Of a DNA stretch of 64,000 nt, positions 21,134 through 32,900 are shown in pieces. Positions within the stretch are counted from its first letter, which is position 1, and every line of letters begins with the position of its first letter. The translations under genes were made by a program, and so were the position numbers. The stretch lies in contig OX392541.1 in the NCBI GenBank assembly GCA_947623455.1, positions 11,164,719 to 11,228,718 of the forward strand. The letters are read 5' to 3'. The stretch is from Mimachlamys varia (lineage: Eukaryota > Mollusca > Bivalvia > Pectinida > Pectinidae). The notes under the pieces are model-generated. The model was given only the letters and a program-made list of their open reading frames with translations, was not told the DNA's origin and ran no database searches.

Positions 21134-21404
21134 AAGACTTGATATTGCCATCAAAAGACTTGATATTGCCATCAAAAGACTGGATATTGCCAACAAAAGA
21201 CTGGATATTGCCAACAAAAGACTGGATATTGCCAACGAAATACTAGATATTGCCAACAAAAGACTGGATATTGCCAACAAAAGACTGGATATTGCCAACA
21301 AAAGACTGGATATTGCCATCATAAGACTGGATATTGCCAACAAAAGACTGGATATTGCCAACAAAAGACTGGATATTGCCAATGAAATACTAGATATTGC
21401 CATC
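21134..21404 (+). repeat. 21-bp minisatellite, array E
   Basis: About 13 units, mostly GGATATTGCCAACAAAAGAC, with two GAAATACTAGATATTGCC variants about 130 bp apart. That spacing suggests a higher-order unit of six 21-bp repeats. Confidence 0.92.
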
Positions 21405-22650
21405 GTAAGTCAAGGTTGTGGATAAGAAATCTAGACATTGTTCCTAAAATATTGCAAACATTGTATAAAATGGACAATGCTACATTCTCAATAATGACTT
21501 GGGCAAATCTCCCACAGGAATATCTTAGATCTAAATCATAGACATTTTTAACCAAGAGTTTTTGAATATTTCAAAATCAGTTGACAACTGTTCATGAACT
21601 ATGTTATATGAATCTTCATTTTAGGATATATAAATGGAGTATATACTTCTAATAAATCCAAAGTATCTATGTCATTTATGGAATAAGATCGGGGTCCCCG
21701 TTATTTTAGATTCTTGTAGAACCGATTGATATTAATATTACTTCATGGGGGAGAGCAAGAGTTTTGCAGGTCGTATGAGCTAAATTCAGAGATGCACATT
21801 GTTGAATCTTTTGAACAAGTCGATATAAGAAAAACATGCATCTACAATTACAATATTTCTACCACTGGAAAGGAAATTACATATATAATTCATCTAAAAC
21901 TTCAATCAGTAACTTATATCATAAATCATTTGATAACTTAGTATTAGTTCAATAGACATATTGCACTAACAATGCTATTTTAATTGTTGGTGAAATATGT
22001 TAAATGTTTAACATTAATTAAACAAAACAGACATGCATGTGTTTTAATTCTGAAGACACATCTTTTCACATCAAGCACATTTTTGTGAGATTAAAAAGTT
22101 TTAAAAGTGTTCTTCAAATGGAAGCAATTTTTTCTCAAATTAACTTCTGAATATAAATAGTAGCCAACTAAAGTGAAATAGTGTGATCAAAATTAAAACA
22201 ACTCAAATTCAAATTATACCAACATATCTAAACATGTAAAATTGTCTGACCTGAGTAAATATTTTTTCAACAAATTAAATTCTCATGTACAAACTTTAGG
22301 TTAACTTTCAGGCAGAATGGAAATGGAGTGAAAAGATTTTTGAAAGGCACACTAAACGACAATACACAAAGAATTTACTGTCTAGATAAAATACAAAATT
22401 AATCTTTATTCAATTAAGAGCAAGTTTTATCATTGATATTAAATGGAACTATTTTTGAAATTTTCATCAATCAAAACAAAGTATCCAGATATCTTCAAAA
22501 TACAATCTATGTATTGCCTTTTTGAGGAACGCGATACTTGGACAGGAACAGAATGTCTGTAAAATATTACAATTTTAATTTATATTACATAGAAATAGGT
22601 CAGGTCGGACAGTCTTACAAGTTAACATCAATAATCACTATCAGATGAAC
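21405..22650. other. No gene seen
   Basis: AT-rich, with stops in all frames. No repeat family was recognised. Confidence 0.5.
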
Positions 22651-22659
22651 TATCAGAGA

Positions 22660-23210
22660 TGTTCATCCAGGCGAGCATAAGTTGTTGTTGTCCGTGAAAC
22701 TTTTGAAATCGTCATTTCCTCATCAGTAATATAGGAGGGCTGTTTCCCCCTCCTTCCACTCGTCAGTCTAACAATAGCGTTCTTTCATCTGTGCAACAGA
22801 TCCTTTTGCGATACGTTCAAAGCCAGATTTAAGTTTTTGTTTCACTTGTATCTTCATCCTCATCCTGGCAAAATATTCCTGGTTCCAGACAGGAGAGGGA
22901 TCTCAAATCAACTCTCCTCATCAAAGACGGAGCAGCAACATTCGCTGACCTACTAACTTTGGGTTAACATGCACTACCCATATCCTTATCAGTTGAGCTA
23001 CTCTCCAACAGCTCAACAACTTCCTTAATAAGCTTATAAGGCTTACCTTCACTCTTGGTAGAATCACCTTTCAACTTGCCTTTGTCCATTCATTTACCTT
23101 TACCCTTTGACCTTTGCCTTTCACTGGTCTCTTTACCTTTCAACTTTTTCTGTCTTTCAGCCATAGCATATTTTGCTTTTACTTGCCTCAGTTTTGAAAA
23201 GTTCAGATTT
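22660..23210 (-). pseudogene. Lys-rich coding-like stretch, minus strand, unknown
   Basis: Read on the minus strand from about 23,210: KLRQVKAKYAMAERQKKLKG, basic and helix-like, then a stop, MDKGKLKGDSTKSEGKPYKL with IKEVVELLESSSTDKDMG, and more broken pieces. Residue use looks coding-like, but stops interrupt it. It may be the end of the same decayed minus-strand gene as the repeat at 24,680-25,285. Confidence 0.3.
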
Positions 23211-23465
23211 CAAAGCACTTGTTCATTTTGAAAGAATCTTATAGACAGTTCTTAAAATGTTTCTGGGTGAAAAAGTTTGTCAAATCTTCCCTGGCTCTGA
23301 AATGAATGAAAGAAGATTTGATAATAAGTATTTCTGCATGGCCTTTAATTTTCTCAAGAAACAGAACAAAATATCCATTTTTAACAAAAAGCCATCTGTA
23401 TTCATCACCAGGATATTTTGGCAATCCTTAAAAAAATATTTTATATTAAAGTACTTTGCAAATAC

Positions 23466-23560
23466 AGTAAAACCCACTTACTCGAAGAACTTGTGGGGAC
23501 CTGACCAATAGTTCAAGGAATACATAGTATTCGAATAATCCAAGTTTTGTTGAATGTGTA
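23466..23560 (+). repeat. Possible pogo/Tigger-like terminal sequence
   Basis: ACAGTAAAACCCACTTACTC followed by GAAGAACTTGTGGGGACCTG and TTCGAATAATCCAAGTTTT resembles the CAGTRAAACC...CGAA...GGGACC ends of pogo/Tigger elements. A partner end was not found. Confidence 0.35.
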
Positions 23561-24679
23561 AAAACTCATTAATTTTCAAGATTTCACTTTAAACTATGCA
23601 GGAGGACCCAATTTATTTAGGAAAGGACCACATCAATTCAATAGCCAGCGCAAACCCTGAAGTTTATTTGGTGAACCAGTTGGCGCCATTAACATAAATA
23701 CTGAACATTAAATAAGGAAAAATTACTTTTTAATGACTTTGTTATGTCCTTATCTGCTGAGTAGGTACAAAACACCTAATGCTTCCTCACCTTGTTAACC
23801 TTTGAAAATTTCAGCAGAAAGTGAACCATTGGAAAAAAGAGGAAGTAAAATATAGCTCAAGTAGAAGAAATATAAAAGATCACAAATATTGCAGATCTAT
23901 TTTGGATGCTTTTGTGTACCAAAGTAAGCACATCCCCAATTCTGCGGAGGTTTGCATAATGAACACCTTTTTAAATACACTGCATGTACAAGTATCAGCA
24001 GATGTAGTCTTTCCAATGTCACCGGCCTCAGGGATAAACTGAAAAAGAATATTGTATTGGTAAGTACAGTGAACAACATACCTGTGCCTCTAGGTACATC
24101 TGGTCAGTTGCTAGTCTTGTCTACAACATAGCTTCAGCAAGTTTGTTTTCTTTCTTCAGATCTTCTGTATACCCCAGCGAATCTTTCTGTATAAAATTTA
24201 ACATGAATATGAAACAAGTTTACAAAGAACACTCCATTTAGCAAAATTTACATACATCTCATCAAATACAAATCAACCGATTTTACAATCCTTACATCGT
24301 CAGCTCATTATTAACGATACCTTATCATTATTAGCTTAATTTTTTTTACTTATGTATATCCATCTTCAAACAAAAAAATAATTTTAAACTTAATTTTCTT
24401 TTAACTCTTATTTGTCTCAATATTTCAGTGGGAGTTGTTTTACACATTAAGTCAACAGTTCTGTTGTCCAGTATGACAGACTTGTTCTAGTCACATAACG
24501 GTTAAACCAGTACACGGTGTTGGTGACCAGAATAGGCAGATATTTTTTTCATTTTCAAAAGAAAATGTGGTACTTCAGCAATTCTGTTTACTTACTAGTA
24601 CTACTGTAACCATAGAAAGTCATACCTATGTTATATCCTGTAAAAGATTTGGTTCATGAAATCCACCAGACATTGATCC

Positions 24680-25285
24680 AATAAATCTGTTGTTATGGTT
24701 ACCGGTACCTCCTTCCGAGAAACCACATCCTGTGGAGGGGAGGGAAGGTTAATTATCTGCTCGTCAGGTGGGGAAGATGGCGGAGTCATGGTTACTGGTG
24801 CCATGTCCTGCGATACCACTTCCTGTTAAGGAAAGGGAGGGTTAATTATCTGCTCGTCAGGTGGGGGAAGATGGTGAAGTCACAGTTACTGGTGCCATCT
24901 CCTGAGATACCACTTCCTGTTGAGGGGAGGGAGGGTTAATTTAAGATCTGCTCATCAGGTGGTATACATGTAGTTTGTAAAGTCATGGTTACTGGTGCCA
25001 TCTTCAGCAAGGCCACTTCCTGCGGAGGAGTTCGCGAAGTCACAGCAATAGGCGCCATTTCCTTCCGGACCACTTCCTGTGTACAATGCGCAGTCACGAA
25101 AACCGGTGCCATCTCCTAAAATGCCACTTCCTGTGAAGGAGACAGAGGGGTAGAGGAGTTGGTAAAGTCACAGCAATCTCTCCAATCTCCTTCGAGACTC
25201 CTTCCTGTGTGGAATGCGCATGCAAAGTCATGGTAACCGGTGCCATCTCCTCAAATGCCACTTCCTGTGAAGGAGCAATTATCTT
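24680..25285 (-). repeat. Coding-like imperfect repeat array (EVVSQEMAPVTMT type)
   Basis: Eight units of about 48-95 bp on the minus strand each start CAGGAAGTGG and code for a variant of EVVSQEMAPVTMT. Several run on in frame (for example CTQEVVRKEMAPIAVTS), and the last leads into DLLDQCLVDFMNQIF before a stop at about 24,631. Most units are preceded by a pyrimidine tract ending in CAG, so each could act as a small exon. Stops between units show decay or introns. The plus strand reads CACTTCCTG, an ETS-type site, in most units. Confidence 0.6.
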
Positions 25286-25289
25286 TTCT

Positions 25290-26440
25290 TTTTCTTCAGG
25301 CAGAAAGGTCATGGCATCAATTTCATCATACTTAGCTTGTAAAACATACAGGCAGGAACTAGGTCACCATGTACAACACTCCAAGTTGAAACATCTACAA
25401 GATAAAAATAGATTTCATTATATAATATGACTGAAATAAGAGCAAATGAAAAGTATCACATATCATTTTTCCTTTTTATAATATTAGTTTTGAACCATTA
25501 AGAAGAAAAATATGAGAATTTCCTTGAATAATACATGTTTCACTCTCTATTTAGACCATTCTTTTTCAAATGGGATATTTATATAGTTATGACATGTACT
25601 TTTGGGTGCCAATTTAAACAGACAGAAAACACATTCATTATAATTATTAGCTATGGCTGCCTTTACCAACTGAACAAAATTAGCATGCTCCATCATTGGC
25701 ATCAACACTTTCACAACGACCCACTCCTTTTGCACTATATATTAAACTTATAATAATTATATGCTTCCTTCCCCAAAGCATTATATATATTTAGCAGATC
25801 AAAAGAATACTTGAAGATATGTGTCCTAAAGATAAAAGTAAGCAAATATTGATATGAACTAGAGCACAAAGAGAGAGACCTGTTGTTGAACTGGACTGGA
25901 TCAGCTGTCCCGGATTGACACAAATGCTTCTCTTCATGCATACTGTACTTTGAAACTGTTCTTGATATTCATCCAAATGAGGAAGGAAAGCTTTTTCTTT
26001 TAACAGTCAAAGTTAGACCAATTAACACAGAAAATATTTGAAAGCTTCTGCCGACAGCAAGTTAACTAGCACTAGCAAGCATGCATGCCGTGCAGCATGA
26101 GCAGTGCCCATGCCCAAGACGCCCTGCTGCAATGCTGCATTTTCCCGCGTCGAACGTCAACAGCCAACTTCAGCAAAACATCAAAATACGGATGGTTCCT
26201 TTCAAATCAGTAATGCAGTTTTTAAAAAATTCAATTCAGAAATTCGTCAAATACTTTCACAAACGAGAACAAAATATGTGCTGGGAATTAAAGCAAACTT
26301 CGATAGATTTTTGCACAGCAAGCATGATTTCATACCATGTTTTCCGGAAGTAAACACGAATATGCGTGCGCATATACATTCAGTATTCTCTAGGTTTATC
26401 ATGTATTTGCCCATCTTTTGTAACATATCGGAGTTTATCT
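25290..26440. other. No clear gene
   Basis: Short open stretches occur on both strands (minus 25,547-25,735, MPMMEHANFVQLVKAAIANN; minus 25,791-25,976, MDEYQEQFQSTVCMKRSICV) with coding-like residues but no recognised family. They could be exons of the same minus-strand gene remnant. Confidence 0.3.
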
Positions 26441-26445
26441 TTCAA

Positions 26446-26737
26446 AAATAAGCCTAAAACGAAGTAAACCTTAGCGGTAACTAACAAGAATCTCTTGACA
26501 AAAAAATCCAAAGAATTGAAAATAATTGAGGTGGGCCCCACTTCAACAACAAGCCGAAGGTAGAAGACAGTTCAAAATGGACGCGTGTTTACAAATACCG
26601 AGTTTCAACTGCTGCTGTACCGGTAACCGCGTAAGAATTCATCTTGAATATTGCTGATAACTAAATCTATAAATACAAAAAGTTATTAGGCTTTATTGTC
26701 GCTTCAAGCTTTGCCGAAAGTTACGTATATTGGGCCT
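26446..26737 (-). mobile_element. TTAA MITE, second copy (inverted), one end only
   Basis: Matches the element at 54,122-54,502 in inverted orientation: GCCTAAAACGAAGTAAACC, TGGGCCCCACTTCAACAAC, TCAACTGCTGCTGTACCGGT and the end AGTTACGTATATTGGGCCT followed by TTAA at 26,738-26,741. The other end diverges before 26,446, so this copy is either longer or truncated. Confidence 0.75.
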
Positions 26738-26757
26738 TTAATAGGACCAAACAAAAA

Positions 26758-26935
26758 CAGAGAATACCAAAGCGTCGACAAAACCATAACCCGAACTCAA
26801 AATCGATTAAACAAGAGGCAAAGCAATGAACAAAGCATAGTTTTTCACAAAGAACTTTTGTAGAAGTTCAAGGATAAGACCATGTGTTCCGGAATGCTTC
26901 ATCGACGACATCCGCCATGTAAATCTAGGTCAAAT
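26758..26935 (+). repeat. Interspersed repeat shared with 37,462
   Basis: CAGAGAATACCAAAGCGTCG and the following 40 bp match 37,462-37,520 with few differences. Later shared pieces include TGTTCCGGAA and GCTTCAT. Confidence 0.6.
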
Positions 26936-27131
26936 CTAATTAAATGTCATGACATCAAAGTGAGAACTGAGGTATAGTTCTCAATAACAACAAGCAGGCA
27001 TAATAATAAGCATATTCAAACAGTCTCTCAGACGGTAGAATATTTCTCAATGAGACAAAGATGGCGATCGCTATGCCAAAATTACCCGTGACTGCTGTAC
27101 CACTCACAAGGACTCGATCATTAGTTTCAGT

Positions 27132-27330
27132 TAGTTTTGAACCTAAACTATGGTGTTTAGAGTAATTTTACACTTTGGTGGAGTTTAGTTCAATTTTCGA
27201 TAAAAATGCCCTAAAGGCTTTATGGTCATTGGCGAGGGCATTTTTTTCGAAAATTTCATTTAACTAACTCCTTCCCCCACACTCAAAGTGTAAAATTACT
27301 CTAAACACCCTACTTTAGGTTCAAAACTAG
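27132..27330. mobile_element. 200-bp foldback MITE
   Basis: Arms of about 60 bp start TAGTTTTGAACCTAAA (27,132) and end TTTAGGTTCAAAACTAG (27,330), with GTGTTTAGAGTAATTTTACA inverted inside and a second inner pair AATTTTCGATAAAAATGCCC / GAGGGCATTTTTTTCGAAAA. It is almost wholly palindromic with a loop of about 25 bp. Confidence 0.8.
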
Positions 27331-27847
27331 CTGTAACAAATTCTCATGCCCCCTTTGATACCACTGCGTGAACTCGACATCCCTAAAATGATGCTTCCAT
27401 GTCGCAATGATAGACCGTCCGGTATTTTGACATGCTCATAGTGGCAAATCGTCTATTGTAGATGATGTGAATACCCGGATCGCAATATTTATATGAAATG
27501 GGGACCGTTTTTGCAATCTATATTTCCTATAAACATTTTATATACAAAGCGCATATCAAAAGTTTCTTGTCCGTTTCCACTTCTAACATACTTGGAGTAG
27601 AGTATATATATAATATATGAAAATTGTTAAAAATGACACAGACACATAATTAACGTTTTCATCCATCAAAGGAAGCTCTTCAGACTGTTTATACAAACCT
27701 TATAATATATTTAACAAACACTGGCCAACGAAAGCAACTTCAAAGTGTCGTGTAAATGACTTTTTTTGTGATTGTAGGAATCCGACGGACCTACCTCTAA
27801 CTGACACAATGAGCAAACACAATAGCAAGGGGGAGTTCGTCAAAAAC

Positions 27848-28082
27848 ATCAATGATGAATTTACCGAACATATTTGCAAGGAATTACCGAACATCTACAA
27901 TGAAACAACGAATTTACCGAACATCTACTATAAATTCGCCGAACATCTACAAGGAATTTACCGAACATGTACAATGATTTCGCCGAACATCTACAGTGAA
28001 TTTACCGAATATTTACGATGAATTTACCGGACATATTTGCAAGGAATGTACCGTACATCTACAATGAATTTACCGAGAATGA
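27848..28082 (+). repeat. Minisatellite, unit about 24 bp
   Basis: About nine units of GAATTTACCGAACATCTACA type, alternating AATGA and AAGGA joints, with substitutions in each unit. Confidence 0.85.
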
Positions 28083-28407
28083 ATATGAGTTTTAATGAAT
28101 TATTAACGAAAAACCACCCTCCAATGACATCAAGAGGAATGAAAACATTTCATCTTAAATGACCTCATATATAACTACACTTTGTTGATGGAACGAGCAG
28201 ACTATCGTTTGTTCCATTGATGTACACCAACAGAATTTTACATTGGTGGTTGACTCATGTTTCCTAGATGTGGTTCAAGGTTATTCCTCCCTACATATGC
28301 TTACAAAACAAACTGACTCAAACGGTGTAACTCTTGGCTATTTAAAGGGTTTTGTTAATGGACTTTTGACAACATTGAACACTGTGAATAATTAATATGG
28401 GTAAAGG

Positions 28408-28440
28408 CAGGGACGTATATATCTCACATATACGTCCCTG
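28408..28440. repeat. 33-bp palindrome
   Basis: Arms CAGGGACGTATAT and ATATACGTCCCTG are perfect inverted copies around 7 bp. A related ATATACATCCCTGA recurs at about 28,786, possibly the far end of one element. Confidence 0.75.
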
Positions 28441-28799
28441 AAAAAGGTCATTTATATTTTAATAAAAATGAACAATCATTAACCGACTTTGAACTCGTGT
28501 GGTGGTCACTTTGTAATTTTCCAAGGGCAATACCCGAGATCCAATTAAAAAAAATAACCATTAATTTATTACGCTTGGTATTTGATTTAGGCTTTATCAC
28601 CCCCTGTAACCGTGTACGGCTGAAAATGATTTTCACCGATAAAAATACGGATTTTCCCCGACAAATTCCTGATTTTTGCCGATAGGTGTACAGATTTTTC
28701 ACAGATAAAGTACGGTTTATACTGTTATTCAATGTACATGTACAATGTATACAATATTGTAAATACGTTGATATAAGCATGTCACATATACATCCCTGA

Positions 28800-29663
28800 T
28801 TTACGTAACAACACGAGCCATCTCTATAAGCCTGAACTGGCTACCAACGCTGAATACTTCAGTGATTCAGTGATTCACACCGTTTTATTCTGCAGGTAAA
28901 TTTAATCTTCATTTTGGCGGAAATACAGAAATAATAATAATGATCTATCGCAGTACGAAATGATTTTTAATTAAATTTTTGTGTTTGTGTGTTTTCCCGC
29001 TTGTTCACTACAGGGTAGTTCGGTTATTATCTAGCAGACGAAAAATTGGTGAAGTATATTATACTACAGGTATATATAGAAAAGGATACTAGGGAAGAGA
29101 CTGGGGAGTCGGCCTTCCTGTACAAAAACTCGGACTTGGTTGGCAAATCTAATTAATTGGTCGTACAGCAACATCTTCAACTGATGGAAGCCCTGCGACA
29201 TTCCTTAGGCCTTTTAATGCACCTGTCCGACAGAGGGCGAACGGATTACCGAGTCTAAAAATAAAACTGGGGAAGTCGCTATAGTGTATCGGTTGATTGA
29301 CTATGTAGGTAAACCGGTTTGTGTTTGTGAACTAATTTAAATATGAATACACAGGCGAGCCACTCAACGTCAATGAACGCAGGTTGCTCACACCCTAACC
29401 AGTACTAAGTTCGTCACTGTGGTCCAGAAAAAGGGAGGTGTACACCATTTCGACAGACCGACTGCAGCTACACTGTAAACTGTGTGAAGCCTGGACATCT
29501 CATTGTTAATTAGCGGCCGAAGGCAAATACCTGCTTGTCAAATCGATAGGACGAGCTTACATTGGGCTGCTTTCATCTGAACCGGGCCGACTTGAAATTT
29601 GACACCGGTAGTGTGTGTTTCTGGACTCGTCGGATTTAGAAAGGAACAGTTTATTCAGTGAAA
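28800..29663 (+). promoter_or_regulatory. Presumed promoter and 5' leader of the filamin gene
   Basis: No ORF of note. A TATATATAGAAAAGG stretch (about 29,072) could be a TATA element, and the last 300 bp are less AT-rich than the surroundings, as expected of a leader. The start codon at 29,664 has A at -3 (GTGAAAATG). The transcription start cannot be fixed from sequence alone. Confidence 0.35.
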
Positions 29664-29991
29664 ATGTCGCTCGTCAATAGGGCGTTATCCAGGGAGGGAC
29701 ATGCTGCTATGAGCATGAGGGGGGAGTCCGACAGATGGATTATGATTCAGAAAAATACATTTACTAACTGGGTAAATGAACAACTGAGAGTTGGAGGGAG
29801 TACTCGAATGGTGGAAGATCTTCAAACCGCTTTTGAGGATGGAGTTCTGCTTTGTGCACTTATTGAATCCTTACAAGGGAAGAAAATCGGACGGGTAATT
29901 AAAAAACCTCTGAATCACCATCAGAATCTGGAGAATTGTACCCTGGCGCTGACTGCTATTGCCAATGATAACGTACGCCTTGTGAACATAG
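29664..29991 (+). CDS. FLN: Filamin exon 1: start and most of CH1
   Basis: Residues 1-109. The N-terminal leader includes MSLVNRALSREGHAAMSMRG. CH1 then runs from RWIMIQKNTFTNWVNEQL through DGVLLCALIESLQGKKIG and ALTAIANDNVRLVNIG. The donor is G|GTAAGT, phase 1. W-x-x-IQ-x-NTFT-x-W is the typical opening of the first filamin/actinin-type CH domain. ATG 29,664 is chosen because it has a good context and is the first ATG in frame. Confidence 0.93.
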
Positions 29992-32900
29992 GTAAGTTGA
30001 TTACAGGTAACCGGAACCACACCTGTGTATTGTCAGATGTTGCAGAGCACAGGTGTAACATGTTGTATTAAAACAAATCAGTATTGTTTATCAATAACAT
30101 CTGTGTCTGAGGTGTACGCTATGCTTAGAACAGGTGTTTCTCAGGTCAAATAAATGATACTAATTCTCATTTTTTTATGTAGAAAATGTTCATTTTTTTT
30201 ACTTCCTGTATTATGAAATATTAATAAGTCTGAAATACAAGTCACTGTGCAGTTTTGCTTGTCAATATATCAGTATGAGATTTAAGAAATATGTAACCCA
30301 TCCCCCAGCAGAAAAAAATTCTTCTGAATATCCATGGATATATAGGACCCATAACCATGTACCCATCCTGCCCCCCCCCCCCCTCCAACACACACACACA
30401 CACACACACCCTCACTGACACTACCCATCCAAGAATTACAACACCCTTTTGGTAATGCAAAATAATTCCAGGTGTAAACACAATTGCAACTAATTAGCAT
30501 ATTTTACAGGTATATACCACTGCCTCATATACATAGAATGGTATGTGTAGATCATCACCACACCTCTTTAAACCGATCGATAACATACCTGTGTATTGTA
30601 TACAGGTTTAAACATATGTGCAACTAATTAGCATATTGTACAGGTACATACAAGGGTATGTAGAGTATTACTATAAACCAGTTGACTGATAGATAACATG
30701 CCTGTGTATTATTTACAGGTATAAGTAAATCCAGGTGCAACTAACAATATGTACATTTGTATTATATACAGGTATATAAATACAGTTGCAATTAAATTGT
30801 ATAAATACAGGTGCAATTAAAAAGCATATTGTACAGGTACATACAAGGGTATGTGTACATTATTATTACACACCTTTATATACCTGTAGATCAATCAATA
30901 ATGTGTCTGTATATAGAGGTATAAATACATGTGCAACTTATTAACATATTGTACAGGTACATACAACAGTATTGTAGATTATCATGGTCAACACACCTCT
31001 ATACCTATCAACCAATTAATAACATATATTGTATACAGGTGTAAACACAGGTGCAATTAATTAACATATTGTACAGGTACAACTTGCAAGGGTATGTGTG
31101 TACATCATTACCACACCTGTATGATATACTGTACTTATAGACCAATCAATAATATACCTGTGTATTGTACACAGGTGCAAACACAGGTGCAAACACAGGT
31201 GCAATAAATTAACATATTGTACAGGTACAACTTACCAGGGTATATTTAGGTGTAGATCATCGCTACACCTGTATGATTTACTGTACCTATAGACCAATCA
31301 ATAATATACCGGAGTATTGTATTCAGGTGTAAACACAGGAGTAATTAATTAGTGTATTGTACAGGTACAAACAACATACAAGGGTAGTGTAGATCATCGC
31401 TACACCTGTATGATTTACTGTACCTATAGACCAATCAATAATATACCGGTGTATTGTATTCAGGTGTAAACACAGGAGTAATTAATTAGTGTATTGTACA
31501 GGTACATACAACATACAAGGGTAGGTGTAGATCATCGCTACATCTGTATGATTTACTGTACCTATTGACCAATCAATGATATACCTGTATATCGTATGCA
31601 GGTGCAATTAATTAGTGTATTGTACAGGTACATACAACATACAAGGGTAGGTGTAGATCATAGCTACACCTGTATGACATACCTATAGACCAATCAATAA
31701 TATACCTGTGTATTGTACACAGGTGTAATTAATTAGTGTATTGTACAGGTAGATATACAACTTACAAGGGTAGGTGTAAATCATCACTACACACCTGTAT
31801 GATATACTGTACCTATAGACTGATCAATAATATACCTGTGTATTGTATACAGGTGTAAACACAGGGACTCGGAAGCCATTTACCTGTGGGGATGATCAGG
31901 TAGCTTTATCATCAAACTCCAGAAAATAAAAGGTGTGAAGATGTGATTAAGACTGGAGAAGCTACTTGAGATTATTTTATCGCTACCTAGAGATCGTAAC
32001 TAACTGAATTTACCTTCCGAGATGTGTATTATTTAGTTTTCTAGTAAACAGAGACCTATACTATAGCTGACTTGTTTATACCTAGACAGACACAATCTAA
32101 AGCCACAGCCTGGGGTGATCAGGTGATATATAGACAAAGTACAGGTAGAAACTGACAACACCCATACTTTTCCTTATTACAAAAAAACCCATTAAAAGGT
32201 TTTATTTTGTAAATGGTTGAATAAGAGATATTTGCATAAAATGAAATTTTAGAGGCAATTTTGAGAAATTTTTAGATGTCTTTTTAGGCGCTGTCTAAGC
32301 ATCATGTGAATTTTATATTGGATGCAATTAATATATCAAAGTGTGTGATGATTTGCAATGTGCAAAGGGGATGTTGAAAAGAGGAAAACTAATTAAACTT
32401 CATCCTTCAACTGAAAGACTTTTCCCCCAATTTGTTTTTTCATAATTTTACAAAAAAAAAAAAAAAAAATCAGAGAAAATAACCCAGTGATTTATGTCAT
32501 AAGCACATTATTGTACTTCATGAAAATTCAATTCCGTTATTGTACTTCATGGAAATTCAATTCCGTTATTGCACTTCATGAAAAAAAAGTTGAGAAAACG
32601 GCTTAAATTGAGGAAATTAAATTTTCCTGAACACTATGAATGGTTTCTTACAAAATGTTTTTGAAATTTAGACAAGTGTGGGAACTTGGCTTCCTTCCAA
32701 GAAATAGTAAGAAACATGAAATAGATTGTACAATAATAGTACTCATCTTTATTTTATAATAATTAATATAACTGTTCCTTTAAAAACATATTTCCTCAGT
32801 TTCTAAAGAATTAGTTTATGGTGTTACTTCTCCATACAAACCAAATGAGGTGGAAAAACATTTTCTGTATTGAATTCAAACTAAACTTCCTGAGTTCAAT

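Noticed and set aside
7684..21404. Regular 21-bp repeats looking like a CRISPR array
   Set aside because: There are no spacers between repeats, the units are contiguous, and the host is a eukaryote.
30242..30500. Minus-strand ORFs of 72-79 codons
   Set aside because: They run across the C-run and CA microsatellite, giving low-complexity Val/Cys and Gly stretches.
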